Shown here: positions 11,378-23,851 of the stretch, piece by piece
Position numbering within the stretch: the first letter of the stretch is position 1
How the letters are laid out: every line of letters starts with the position of its first letter
Origin: Rhodocollybia butyracea
Lineage: Eukaryota > Basidiomycota > Agaricomycetes > Agaricales > Omphalotaceae
NCBI GenBank assembly: GCA_015501585.1
Contig: JADNRY010000074.1
Span: 1 to 64,000 of the forward strand
DNA length: 64,000 bases
Reading direction: 5' to 3'
The notes under the pieces: generated by a model
Seen by the model: the letters and a program-made list of their open reading frames with translations, nothing else
The model's database searches: none
Told to the model about the DNA's origin: nothing
Program-made: the position numbers and the translations under genes

Positions 11378-13526
11378 AATGGGTATCATTGAATGACTTG
11401 AGCTCAGTTCAAATGTATAAAAAAGGCGCCATCCAATCTGGCTTGTCTTCGCCCGACGCCTTACTGATTTTGCTCGATTCGGCTTGGCCTGGGATGCCCC
11501 AATTTTCACTGGGGGTCAACGCCGAGTCCCAGTTCATGAGCGACACAAAGAAAGCCCATTTGTTTAAACCGATGGACTTGTCTGGAAGCGTCGGCACCAC
11601 AATTTCCAAGAAAACAAGGGGATCCTTGCCGATTTCCTGAAGTTGCTGGAGCTCCTGGTCAAAGGAAGTTGCAATCAAAGTCAACAGTTTCTTCTGCTGC
11701 TTAACAATGGCGGCAGCCTGATCCAACACAGAACAAAGGCCCATTATAGCCCAAATGATGTGTTGAAGGCCTAGATCAGACAAGAAAATGTTAAAAATAC
11801 TACCCTAGAAAAGAGGGATAAGAACACTTACTGTCGGGAGCGCCAACTGAACTGTTGTACATGTCATTCATGTATGTCATGTATTTGCCCAGTTTGAGGT
11901 TATCGGGACAGAATAGGTGGACCTTCTCACAGACGTTGCAATGGAAGCCGTAACAACAATTACCGTTTTCATCACAGGCAATGTTGCAGTCCGGGCTATC
12001 TTTGGGTTTGCAAGATTTGCAGGAAGGACAAGCCATTTCCCGGCCTTTGGGTGTATTTCCCTAGCCAAACAAGTTAAAATAATGCCTAAAATGAAAAGAA
12101 GGATCACTTACTATATCACTAGGCCAATTTGCATGGATTAGATTGCTAGCTGTGTAGCTATTACTGCCGCCGTTGATCAAGGGAATTTTGTCCAAACGGC
12201 AAAGCTCCGGTGTGAGGCCCCAAGAAGGATTGACCTTAAAGGGATGTTTGTATGTTTGTACGTCTAACAAAGCAAGACAGTGAATAACTGTTACAACGCT
12301 AGAAAAGTAAACAAACATACCTTAGAGGGCCCAAAGGGGAAGATCTCCCATATGGAAGGAAGGGCCTGGAAGTCCAGAACAAGTGTTTGGTACTTCTCCG
12401 AGTCAAGAGAAGCCATGAGTTTGTCAGGACTGAAGGCCATGAGCTTGCGGAAGAGGCTGTCAAGCAATGCATGCTTAGGAATATTGTTCCGGGTAATAAT
12501 AAGTGCCTCGCAGGTAGGCATCTTATCACGACAGCAGAGAGGACAACCTCCAGTATGTTTGGCAGTCATCTTTAACGGCGGAGGATAGACACCTTCCAGC
12601 ATTTGAGCTACAGAAGAACGATGACTTCCCGGAGCACTAGCAGCAGAGACTAGAGGTTGGGGCGAGCCCTCTCCTTGGCGCGAGTCCTCCCACTCCTCTC
12701 CTCCAGATCCTGCTCCCTCATCCTCCCACTCTCCATCGTCAGAATTGTCCGGGGTATCCTGAACCATTAGTTCCGCACCAAGTGCCACAATATCCAATCT
12801 GACAACCTTTGCAGGTTTGGTGGAGGACCAAGTTGGTATCTTCTAGCAAAGACAAACATAAGTTAAAGACATGATAAATGATAAGAAAATTGGAACTTAC
12901 CCATGGCTGACAAGCCAAAAGAGCGACTGGTAGATCCTTGTTGGGCTCATCCTTGAGTTCAAATGATGGATCGGCGACTACTTTAGCCTTAGCCTGTGGG
13001 AAAAGGACATATGATAAATCAACCAGAACTCTACCATTAGAGAACAAAACTTACCTTGCTTGTGCCCTTTGGCTTGGCCTTAACTTTCAAAGCCTTAGGC
13101 TTAGCTGGGGCTTTTGCACTCGCTTTGGACTTTGTCTTTAGTGCTGGCTGAGGAGTAGGCGTAGGTGGTCTTGGCATATAAGAAGCCCGGCCAGATTGAG
13201 TGGTGCGAGAAACAGAGGAGGGATCCTTCAAGCTCGTAGGCTTGGCCACAGTCTAGAAAGATATTAAAACGTTAATTGACGATACAAGATAAGGCAAAAG
13301 GAACTCACCTCTATCCGGGGCTTCATATTTAGTGGCACCTTGGGGCCGCCCTTCCCCAGTGATGATCAAGCCGGAGGGAGACGGAGACCGGGCACGCTTA
13401 CCTGAAGAAGGGGCCGGAATATTGAAGATGGAGGCCAGCTTGCCTTGGAGTGCGGCATCCCGAGAACTGCAGTCCTGTGTGACCAAACAAATAACCGGAG
13501 GTGGTGGAAGAGCAGCGCGACAAAGA

Positions 13527-14819
13527 CACTGCCAGTACATCAGTATATTACCTCCGAAAAAGGGATAGAAGTATAATATATTTTTCCCCTGAATTTTAAC
13601 AAGTTTTTCCAGTGAAAAAGAGTGAATATTGCCCCGGAAATAGGCATGGGAAAATAAGTACTTTTTCGGCGGCTATTTCGCCCGAAATAGGGCGCTAAAT
13701 ATGCCATCAATTTCGTCTGATTTATTAGTAATTTTTCGGCATCAATTTCTTTCATCTTTCTTTAGACAAAGAAAATCTATTTCAATGGAAATATGTTAAC
13801 TATTTCGGCTGCGAAAAGAAACGGGCATTGAGCGGCGGGCCGCCCGGGCCGGTCAAAGGGCTTTTTGGCCCATTCAAGGGGCATTCAATGCCCGTTGCTT
13901 TTTGCGGCCGAAATAGTGACATAGCTTGCTATGTGTTTTTGCCAGTCCGCTTTACATCACCCATCATTCCCACAATACTATGAGCTCTACGTTGATATGT
14001 TAAGCGCCGGTGCGTTTTTAAAATGCTCAGTATTTTCTTCAGTAAAGTTTCGTACAAAGTATTTGGCATCTAAAACCACGTCAACGTGACAATGTCGTTT
14101 ACTTCTACTTCAATACTAGTGTTGAATACACCAAATTTTACTCAATATCCCACCCACATTCACATCTTCAATCCCCATAATTTGTCCTGATCTTGGTTGA
14201 GAGCCAGTCTCACAGAAGTATCCACCACCATAATTTGGTGTTTCACAATATTCTCTGAGTTTTTTCACAAACAATATCAGATTCAGCCTATGCATATTGT
14301 CTGTCACCATAAGTGTCTCTATTTCATCGCTGCATTGCTTACCGCTGGCAGATACTGCACCTAAAAAATTGGGAATGAAAATAGTCATCAAGTGTCGGTT
14401 TATACTTGGTGCTAAGTTACAGTTCACCTTCAAAGTTGTATATGAATAACCTTCAAGTGTTTCGTTGTTCTCTCTGTACATTTTCAGTGCATTTTTTCAA
14501 TAAAAATAGCAAGCTATGTTGATGGTCCCCAAAGGGAATGGCTAGTTAACATATTACAATTGAAATATATTTTCTATTGCCACTCATATTTCTGAGGAAA
14601 TATCAAAGAGATTACAAAGGAAAAATATACTGAAAAATTACTAATAAATCGGCCGATATTGATGGCATATTTAGCGCCCTATTTCGGGCGAAATAGCCGC
14701 CGAAAAAGTACTTATTTTCCCATGCCTATTTCCGGGGCAATATTCACTCTTTTTCACTGGAAAAATATATTATACTTCTATCCCTTTTTCGGAGGTAATA
14801 TACTGAGGTACTGGCAGTG
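13527..14819. mobile_element. CACTA-like non-autonomous element
   Basis: 1,293 bp with long terminal inverted repeats (roughly 220 bp each side) starting CACTGCCAGTAC. The flanks carry a perfect 3-bp duplication, AGA at 13524-13526 and 14820-14822. A CACTA/CACTG terminus with 3-bp duplication is the hallmark of the CACTA/EnSpm (CMC) superfamily. Inside is an imperfect 32-bp inverted repeat hairpin (about 13800-13916) and a 121-residue minus ORF (14481-14116) that I do not recognise. No transposase is visible, so it should depend on an autonomous relative. Confidence 0.8.
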
Positions 14820-14961
14820 AGAGCATCTTTGCCAGTAGCTACCAACCACTCAGTCTCGCGAGTTCCTGTGTCATAGGGCGGACATAGAGGGGTATAATCC
14901 CTTTCCACACTAGCTGCCTAGAAAATGTTAAATCTACATGATAAATTGCAGCGGGGACATG

Positions 14962-15620
14962 TAGGGTTTTAAAGTGCGGTGCGGTTCGGTTCTGTCAGCC
15001 ATTTTGGGCAAACCGATAACTGCACCGGTGGTATATTTTTTAAATTTCAGCAAACCTTGCACTGAACTGATAAGAACCGCCTCACCGGTGCCGGTTCAGT
15101 GCAGTTATGCGGTTTTGCACCGGTTTTGCAATAACCCGGTGCGGAACCGGTGAAAACGGCGGTTATACCAGTTTCAAAACATCATATACCCTGTAGTGTT
15201 GCCTAATAAGATAATCTCTACTTATTGAACAGTGTATAAAGGTATTTTTACATTAGTATAAAGTAAATTTGATGCGGTCATCAAGATTTTGATTGTATAC
15301 AAATCAAATGTGGCACATGCGCGCCTGTGAGCTGTATACAATTAAAAATTTGATTACCAGATCACATCTACTTTACAATACATAAAGTCAGGCTTGAAAA
15401 ACACAGTTAATAAATTATTTTCATTATGTAAATTGCACCGGTTGACCACCGGTTACCACCGGTTTTGATCAGTTATGCAAATTCTTCAATTTCCAAGAAC
15501 CGCAAACCGCACCGGATGCAAACCGCTGCACCGGTGTAACCTTTATTTACCCTCACCGCAGTTCAGTGCAGTGCGGTTGTCGGTTATCCAACGGTTTGTG
15601 CACCGCACTTTAAAACCCTA
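14962..15620. mobile_element. hAT-type non-autonomous element (GGGACATG duplication)
   Basis: 659 bp with terminal inverted repeats TAGGGTTTTAAAGTGCGGTG, flanked by a perfect 8-bp duplication GGGACATG (14954-14961 and 15621-15628). The 8-bp duplication and TAGGG end are typical of hAT transposons. The interior is full of CCGGTT/AACCGG words, probably subterminal transposase binding sites. It has no coding capacity and lies in an intron of the cysteine-rich gene. Confidence 0.88.
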
Positions 15621-16287
15621 GGGACATGGGACTTACCAGTATCCAGGCCACAATCTCTTCATTGAGATACCAAGCCACTGGTTTGCCACTTTTGCCACTC
15701 ACCAAAGCTACAAACCGTTGGTGGACTTGCTGGATGCAACTGAAAAGGTATTCCATGATGAGGGCACACCCATGGAAACCAATGTAATAAGTGGCTAGAA
15801 AAGACTATGATAAAATGTTAATCAACAATGTGAGCAATGAAGGGAATAGGGAGCAAGAAAATAAGGCATACCGGATTGGTCTCCAATTTTTCAAATAACC
15901 CGTCCAATATTCCAATATGTGCGGAAAAGTCAAAAGAACTGTCGATATTGTCCATTGACACCAACAATGTGGCAAACCCTCGTTGTAACGCCGAAAACGC
16001 AGCTCAGATCAGATGTGTAGGGAATTGGGGGTCTGGTGTCTTGCTGCTATTCCAAACAAGAAGGAGTCGGCCAAGGTTATAGAGACTGGCGCCAGGCTGT
16101 TCATTAAGGGCTCAACCGAAAACTCCTTTGTCCACGACCACGACCACGTAGCCTTTTTCCCACGCCAAAACACGTCCGACACGATTGACGACGTGCACCC
16201 GGCAACACCAACAAAAATTAGACTACATAGTAAACATAGAACATAGCTAACACACTAAAAGAAAGAAAGCAACACCAAAAGACGGTC

Positions 16288-18055
16288 ATGAGCGACAAAT
16301 CGTCCTCACCTGCACCGTCAACACCACAACTACGCCCACGACCAAAATCACCCAAAAAAGCAAAAGAAACACTATTTGCTGCAGGATGGCCCATAGACAC
16401 AACAGAGCCAGCCCATGACATGTTTAATACACTCATAGAATTAGCCAACACTAACTTTACTGCCATTACAGGCACAACATCAGCATTAAAAGCCAAAAAG
16501 AAAGAATGGGAACTAACGAGAGCAGCAGCCATATATCTAAAGGATCAATTCAAAACTAAGCGCAGGAACGACATGGCGGAAGACATAGCTGAAGAGGTGG
16601 CCACCATAATCCAACGAATGACAAAAGGCAACAACACCAACATAGGAGACGATGATGCCAACAAAATCATAGACAGCATCACAACACGACTGGAACAGAT
16701 GTTCAAATCCAAACTAGAAGAGCTAACAGGAAACGCTACATCACTAAAGATCACCCACAAAACAGCCCTAACACAAATAATAGCGGACAGAGTACAACTT
16801 ACCCTAGCAGGACCAATGGGACAAATGACAAAGGAGGCACAAACAGCCTTTGACACGGCCACAAACATAGTAGAAAAATGCGAAGGAATGATGGAAGACA
16901 TTGAAGAAGCCAAAGAAAGACTAGGTGATATCACCTATAAACTACAAAAACTCACAAAAAGCACACTACCAGATGGCAATGAAGGAGGAAAGACCTATGA
17001 AGGCTGGGACCACTACACCAACGAACTAGATGCCACAATCAACCAACACGGAGAGATACAAGCCTCTTTCGCCAAAACCCTACAGATAGGTGCTGAAAAA
17101 CAAACAGAAAAGGTGGCGAGCATAGCAGCAGGTAACATACTATGAGCGCCACATGCCCAAGCAATATGGGATGCCAAAAATGCAGCATGCAAATTTGTAA
17201 TCAGAGAGGCAGAAAGTGACATTGAGGGCCTCCACTGGCTCAAAGCACTCAGTGAGAAGGAGCTAGTACAAGCAGCAAACAATGCACTGGAACAGATTGG
17301 AATAGAGGGAGCCAGAAATGGCCACTCAAGCACGCAGTTTGTCTCGGCAAAACGCATACCAGGAGGCGCGCTATTGTACATCTCCACTGAAGAGGATGCC
17401 AAATGGCTGAAACAGCATCCAAACATGACCAATTGGATAGAAGAATGGGACGAAAAAATAAAGGTAACCTACGATGTCTATGAGACAATAGTAGAGTTTG
17501 TACCAGTGACAGTGGCACTAGAAGAACAAGCGACACTCACAACAATAGAACTCGCTAATGCGTTGGCGGAAAACACCATCAAACGAGCGCACTGGATCAA
17601 ACCAGCAGACAAGCGACACTCCAAACAGAAAGTAGCACATGCAATCCTATCCTTCAGCACACCAAGCCGCCAACCACGCCATACAGAATGGACTTATCAT
17701 ACACGGCAGCTCACTAGAGGTCCGGAAATCCCTCCCAGAGCCCCGACTCTGCAACAAGTGCCAACGCCCCGGGCACTTTGCCAAGGAATGCAAGAATGAA
17801 ATTGATGTCTGTGGAAGGTGCGCCAGACCACACCGCACGTCAGACTGCACAGCGACCACAGAGGAGTTCCTATGCGCCACATGCAAAGCACATGGACATG
17901 GTGCATCCAGCTGCAACTGTCCAGCATTCCTACAACAATCCTTAGCCCTCCTACAACGACGCCCAGAATGCAGATACAGACTCTTCATCACCGACAACCC
18001 AGAAACATGGACCGCAAACCACACTACCCAACAACAACCACAACCACAGACATGA
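16288..18055 (+). pseudogene. LINE ORF1 (Gag-like, CCHC zinc knuckles)
   Basis: The ATG at 16288 opens 285 codons of a charged, probably helical, coiled-coil-prone protein before a TGA at 17143-17145. The frame then continues to about 17690, and a frameshift near 17640-17700 leads to the C-terminal part. That part carries zinc knuckles: CNKCQRPGHFAKEC (17753 onward), then a variant CGRCARPHRTSDC and a C-x2-C-x4-H-x4-C-type cluster. ORF1 proteins of this sort bind the element's RNA. Codon use is strongly ACA/CCA-biased, unlike the flanking host exons. The nonsense codon and the frameshift make it non-functional. Confidence 0.8.
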
Positions 18056-18405
18056 GACGACAGCTGGGACAATGCATGGAGAAACGAAGTATGAAATAGG
18101 GACCAAGGATGGCAACAAGTACAATGCAGGGGCAACGGCAGACTAGCCGGAGGAGCAAGAGGAGAAGGAGGCAGCCGCGGGGGATATTACCAAGGGACCA
18201 CGAGAGCAACAACAAGCATGCATAACAGAACACGACAACCCAGCTGATGTTGTAACTTTATTTAAATAAAACCTGATAAGTTATCGGAAGTGTATTATAA
18301 TAAAACTCGATAAGATATCGGTGGGCAAAAGTCAGGTGAAAGTCACATGATTATTTTATCGCACATTTGGCCAGCAGAGCGAAAATGGCTTATTTGACTG
18401 CCTAT

Positions 18406-20905
18406 TATAGGTATTTCTTGCTAGGTAGCTAGCCCAAAAATGATTATTTGCTATCTAGTAATATTTGGTAACAAAATTTCGGCACAGGTAGCAATGCACT
18501 GGGGTGGATTGACCAAAATAGTCTGGATAACCTTCGGTCAAAGCTGGGTTTATTACTAAATTGAGAATGACAAAAAAGCGGCCTCAAAAGCATGCTTGTA
18601 CATTAGGTTCTCTGCATAGAAATGGTCTGGAAGGAGTAAATAGATACATAACTGAAGGACCTGAAGCGAAATTAGAGCAATCCAATGGTGGGAAGGGGGT
18701 GGATTGCTGATTTTTTTCTGGATTATCTTGGGTGGCTGTGCGAAAAAAAAAAAAAACAAAGTCGAAAAAAGGTTGCTATTCCTGCATAAAAGTAAGCTAG
18801 CTGTGGTCCTAGACTATAGAATAAATGCCTGAAGCGAAATTATGACAGTACTGTGGTTAATACAGGCCCTGCTTCGAAGATTCTATCTGGTGGCTGTGCT
18901 AAAAAAGCGAAGCAAAAATGAAACAAATGGGTGATATTCTGTATACTAATGGTACCAGCATGTTTCTTACATGCAATACATATGCCTAAAGCGAGATCAG
19001 AGCGATTTATGGTGAGAAAAAGCGGTAATTGCAGCATCTATTTCGAAGGAGGTCAAAGCTGTATGTCCAAAAAGGGAAATAAATGGGGTGTTGAGTCGAA
19101 GTTGTGCTCAGTACATGCACTAATTTCAAGGGATTGAGGTCAGGGTTTTTTGTGAAGGTACTGTAGCATGCTAGCTTTGTTCTCCGTGTGTTATATTCCT
19201 CAATATGTAACCAGGAGGGGAGTGATGGAGTGATCTATGATCAATACACATCAAAATTCGCTTTTTTGAGAGATTAATCTTGGATAGGGAACCTTTGAGA
19301 ACAGGTATAGCCTTAAGAATTCGTAGGAGCATGTTCCTACATAGTATCTACTCGTACTGTGTCTTAGGGTCGCTTATATGGCACTAGAAGCGAAGGTACT
19401 AGTGTATTTTCATCAAATTACCCCAAAATTCGCTTTTTTGGTGAATAAATGTAAAATAGTGAATCTCTGAGCGCAGGTATCGCTTCAAAATTTCGCAGAG
19501 GTCTATTCCTGTATAGTATGTACCTATCCCATATGCTGGGCACATTTATATGACCCTAGAAGCGAAGGTACCAGTGTATTTTCATCAATTTCTACCAAAA
19601 ATGCGATTTTCAAGCAATAAAACATGAATAGATTATGCTACACCTCTTCGGGGATGCTCAAACTTTGCATATTGTGTCTTCGAATTATATACAGTGACTC
19701 AAAGGCGTTACATTGGCCCTTGGGTATGCCCATGGAACGAAACTGTAGTAAGTGCTTATATGCAGATTCATACTTGACTCAAAGTTCAGATCATGGTATT
19801 GGCATACACATACTCTGACTTCTTGACCTAGAGACCTTTATAATAGCTCGAAGATATGAATTGCGAGTTTTGAGCTTCCCCAGGAAGGTATGGCATGTTG
19901 TACACATGCTTTAGTGCTGTAAAATCGCATTTTTGGTGAAATTTGATGTATACTCTCGCTCCTGGTGCCATATAAATGGCCCATATAAGCGGCGCGAGTG
20001 CAGACAATGTAGACATACACGTATACGACGATTTGGGGCCATACCAAGCTGTATGGCTTGACTATTCCATGTTTATTCCCAAAAAAAGCGAATTTGGAGG
20101 GAAATTGATGAAAATACAGTGGTACCTTCGCTTCTAGGGTCACATAAATGTGCCCAGCATATGGGATAGGTACATATTATACAGGAATAGACATTGTACT
20201 GAGCACAACTTCGACTCAACACCCCATTTATTTCCCTTTTTGGACATACAGCTTTGACCTCCTTCGAAATAGATGCTGCAATTACCGCTTTTTCTCACCA
20301 TAAATCGCTCTGATCTCGCTTTAGGCATATGTATTGCATGTAAGAAACATGCTGGTACCATTAGTATACAGAATATCACCCATTTGTTTCATTTTTGCTT
20401 CGCTTTTTTAGCACAGCCACCAGATAGAATCTTCGAAGCAGGGCCTGTATTAACCACAGTACTGTCATAATTTCGCTTCAGGCATTTATTCTATAGTCTA
20501 GGACCACAGCTAGCTTACTTTTATGCAGGAATAGCAACCTTTTTTCGACTTTGTTTTTTTTTTTTTTTCGCACAGCCACCCAAGATAATCCAGAAAAAAA
20601 TCAGCAATCCACCCCCTTCCCACCATTGGATTGCTCTAATTTCGCTTCAGGTCCTTCAGTTATGTATCTATTTACTCCTTCCAGACCATTTCTATGCAGA
20701 GAACCTAATGTACAAGCATGCTTTTGAGGCCGCTTTTTTGTCATTCTCAATTTAGTAATAAACCCAGCTTTGACCGAAGGTTATCCAGACTATTTTGGTC
20801 AATCCACCCCAGTGCATTGCTACCTGTGCCGAAATTTTGTTACCAAATATTACTAGATAGCAAATAATCATTTTTGGGCTAGCTACCTGGCAAGAAATAC
20901 CTATA
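18406..20905. repeat. 2.5-kb palindrome of satellite-like units inside the LINE
   Basis: The left arm (18406 to about 19113) and right arm (about 20191-20905) are nearly identical in inverted orientation: a 65-codon ORF at 19037-18840 (-) reads identically at 20273-20470 (+). An inner inverted pair (about 19503-19610 and 20087-20190) continues the fold, with roughly 390 bp present only on the left. Within each arm a motif like CCTGAAGCGAAATTA recurs about every 160-170 bp (18660, 18829, 18987), suggesting diverged tandem units. No coding function is visible. It replaces the endonuclease region of the LINE. Confidence 0.85.
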
Positions 20906-23538
20906 CATCCAACGAATGCATCCATACAAGGCAACACTCCCAGGATCGTGCCCCAATGTCCTATTCTGCAAGACCAGTAAATGGATAGTTCCGCACATAG
21001 GACCCCTCTACCGGGCCACATTCACGCTGGAATACTATCCCAACAAATGGCCAAACACACAAACATTTGTACAGAGGAAACCCGGCAAATCTGACTACAG
21101 TCAACCAGGATCCTGGAGACCTCTGGTCTTCTCGGAAGGCCTTGCCGGCCTGCTAAACAGCGTAGTCTGTGATGAGGCGATGAAAGAATCAGAAATCCAC
21201 TCACTCCTCCCAGCAATGCAATTCGGAGGAAGACCAGGCTGCAGCACAACCGACTTGATACATCTTCTCCTCTCAGTGATTAAGAAGGCATGGAGAACAA
21301 AAAAACATGGTCACAGTACTCGCCCTGGGCGTCAAAGCAGCATACCCAAGCGTGGACCTAGGAGTACTCATACATGAGCTCCGTCTAGCGGGCATACCAA
21401 AAGCGATCACAGATTGGCTCAAAAGGAGGTACCGTAACAGACACACACAGATGGTATTTGACAATTTCATCACCAGACCATTTCAACCAGCAGGAGGACT
21501 CGACCAAGGGGACCCCGGCGCCACTTTCCAGTACATATTCTACAACAGCGGATTACTACAGCTCATATGCAAAAAGGCCAAGGAACTCAGCCTACTCTTT
21601 ATCAACGATGCCACACTAGTAGCATGGTCAAAAACGTTTGAAGAAACCCATGAATGAATGAATCAACTCATGAACAACCCGGGAGGAGTACTCGATTGGG
21701 CCCACCGCCACAACTGCACATTCGGAATCGAGAAATTTCAGCTAGTGGACTACACACGTAAACAAATACAGCACCCAACACTACCGTGAAAAACCATCCC
21801 CGCAAAAGGTGACGCGATGATCATAGACGGAAAAACCATCCCAGTAAAAGACAAAATAAAACACCTCAGAGTTCAACTCAACAGGGAACTATGATACAAA
21901 GAGCAAGGAGCAGCAGCCATCGCCAAAGGACAGACCTGGATCTCCCAGTTCAAACAAATCTCGAGGACAACCAGAGGCATGACATCCAAACACGCCAGAG
22001 AATGGTACATAGCAACATTACAGAGTGGCATGCTCTACGCCACCGATGTCTACTTAACTCCACAACACCACCCAGGCAATCAATCCATGAAACCAAACAG
22101 TCAGAAAAAAGGTACAAAGAGGGGTAGTCAGCAAACTAACATCCATACAGCGACAGGTTGCCATAATTATTACGGGCGCCCTATTCTCCACACCCACAGA
22201 CCTACGACCTACTCCCCATGCCACTCGCCATCAACAAAACATGCCAAGCCGTGGGAGTACGAATTGCCATGCTCCCAGACACGCACCCTCTCACAAACCA
22301 CCCCAGAAGGCATCGACTTGATACATCAAAAAACATTTTTCACCTCTCCACGACCTCATGAACCCCTTGAGCCTAAACCCAAAGAATATGGAGAAGAAGC
22401 TAGCGGTACGCAACCCAGCAGGATGGCAGTCAGGAATCACCATTAGGGAATGGACAGACAAAGAGGACGCAATAAAGAAGATACAAGGAGATGAAGCAGA
22501 ATATCAGATCTACACAGATGGCTCAGGGATAGAAGGAAAAGTGGGAAGTGCAGCGGTCCTCTACAAAAATGGACAAAAACTCTCATCGCTCCGTTTACAG
22601 TTAGGAAAACTTGAGGAACACAAGGACTTCGAAGCGGAATCAATAGGTCCAACGCTCGCATTGGAGCTTCTCAAAAGGCAACAACAGGTAACCTCCGTAT
22701 CCATATGGATCGACAACACAGCAGTGATAGCGGCAACAGGCACGAACATCTCAGGACCCGCACATTATCTCATGGATCGCTTCCACAAACTCTATCATGC
22801 AGTAAAACGACGACATACACAGATGGAAATCACAGTAGGATGGGTACCAGGTCACGAAGGAATAGAGGGAAATGAGGCCGCCGACGAGGAGGCGAAGAAT
22901 GCGGCCACCAGAGGATCAAGCCCCGCATCACAGCTACCCGCAGTACTTCGCAAAAAACTCCCAAAAAGCGCCACACCCATGCGTAAAAGCTTCACAAAAT
23001 TTCAACCACACAAGGGATATCATGTTTCAGAAATTGCCACGACACTGAGCCTTCACTTGCATCACCAAAGACAAGGCAACAAAGGCCGTGCGCAAGTTCA
23101 GGGACATGACAATGGGCTTTCCCAAACCACTCACCAGCATCCTTGTACACCTACGCACCAACCACAACTTCCTATACAAACATCTTCATTGAATAGGAAA
23201 GATGGATGAACCAACTTGCCTGTGCTGTAAATGAGCAGTCAAAGACACCTTCCACTACCTGCTACAATGCCCAGCGCATCGCAGATCCAGGACCATACTA
23301 CGCACAGCAGTCGGACGGAAAAGCATGACCATGGAAGGGCTTCTAGACGATGGATCATCGCTCGAGGCTCTCTTCCAGTATATCAACAATACATGCAGAT
23401 TCCATCATATCTTCAGGGAACTCCCACCCATAGCAGACAAACAGGAAGAAGAAGAAAAAGAGAAGTAACAAAGAGGAAGAGGCGAAATAGAAGCAGATGG
23501 ACAAGACCAGGAGTAAAGGTCGACAGGAGAGCTTGAAG
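20906..23538 (+). pseudogene. LINE ORF2 remnant: reverse transcriptase and RNase H
   Basis: The reading frame resumes inside the reverse transcriptase: RKPGKSDYSQPGSWRPLVF (about 21075-21130), then LLPAMQFGGRPGCSTTDLIH. The first catalytic Asp region reads ALGVKAAYPSV (Gly where Asp is expected), and the FxDD box reads FINDAT (Asn for the first Asp), both near 21310-21615. Stops occur at about 21656, 21786 and 21891 and there are frame changes. RNase H follows (22358-22900) with YTDGSGIEG, an internal Glu, IDNTAVIAATG and GHEGIEGNEAADEEAK, so its acidic residues look intact. A Cys-rich C-terminus (CLCCK..HYLLQCP) is present around 23215-23275. Confidence 0.82.
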
Positions 23539-23851
23539 ACGAGCAAAGGACAAGCAGGGCTAGATCCCCTTTTCCCTCTCTCACCTTATTTTTATCACTA
23601 ATCTCAAAAACTACCCTACTCACCTAATATTCACTTACAACCCCGCACCACAGCGCTACAGCCTGGCAGCACATATTATTGCGTCTACACGTGTTGAGTC
23701 TTGCTCTGGCGGGCTCATGCATATGCGAAGTTATACCACAAGTCTCGGATAAAACTACCCAATACATAGACAAACATACGCCATAGAGTACTGCCTACCA
23801 TATCCCTTGGGACAAAGGGCAATAAACAAGGATTCAAAAAAAAGAAAAAAG

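Larger units (their letters stand above)
11409..16006 (-). pseudogene. Cysteine-rich spliced gene broken by insertions
   Basis: A minus-strand gene with many short exons is readable, from 5' to 3': about 16006-15869, 15795-15646, 14925-14823, 13526-13310, 13255-13055, 12993-12900, 12842-12322, 12265-12113, 12060-11830 and 11770-11409. A further upstream exon is probably at 23990-23858, beyond the LINE. Visible features are a Lys/Ala-rich tract (SKASAKAPAKPKALKVKAKP), an acidic tract (DDGEWEDEGAGSGGEEWED), CPLCCRDKMPTC, and a Cys cluster beginning CPSCKSCKPKDSPDCNIAC and running through CCYGFHCNVCEKVHLFC, which suggests metal binding. I do not recognise the family. The CACTA-like element interrupts coding sequence between two exons; the hAT-type element sits in an intron; the LINE separates the first exon. 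Reading frames match poorly across the LINE junction, so the gene is probably dead. Confidence 0.55.
16007..23851 (+). mobile_element. Tad-like LINE, internally interrupted and dead
   Basis: A non-LTR retrotransposon with an ORF1 carrying CCHC knuckles, a reverse transcriptase, an RNase H domain and an A-rich 3' end (about 23836-23850). It is flanked by AGCTCA at 16001-16006 and 23852-23857, a plausible but short target duplication. The AP endonuclease and the first part of the reverse transcriptase are missing; in their place are about 160 bp of other sequence and a 2.5-kb palindrome. ORF1-RT-RNase H order fits the Tad/I-like clades of fungi. Confidence 0.75.

Noticed and set aside
16218..18135. 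Minus-strand ORFs opposite the LINE ORF1
   Set aside because: Shadows of the ACA/CCA-rich coding strand; the plus frame has the CCHC knuckles.
18840..20470. Identical 65-codon ORFs in both palindrome arms
   Set aside because: Identity follows from the inverted duplication; the peptide has no domain and no coding signature beyond being open.
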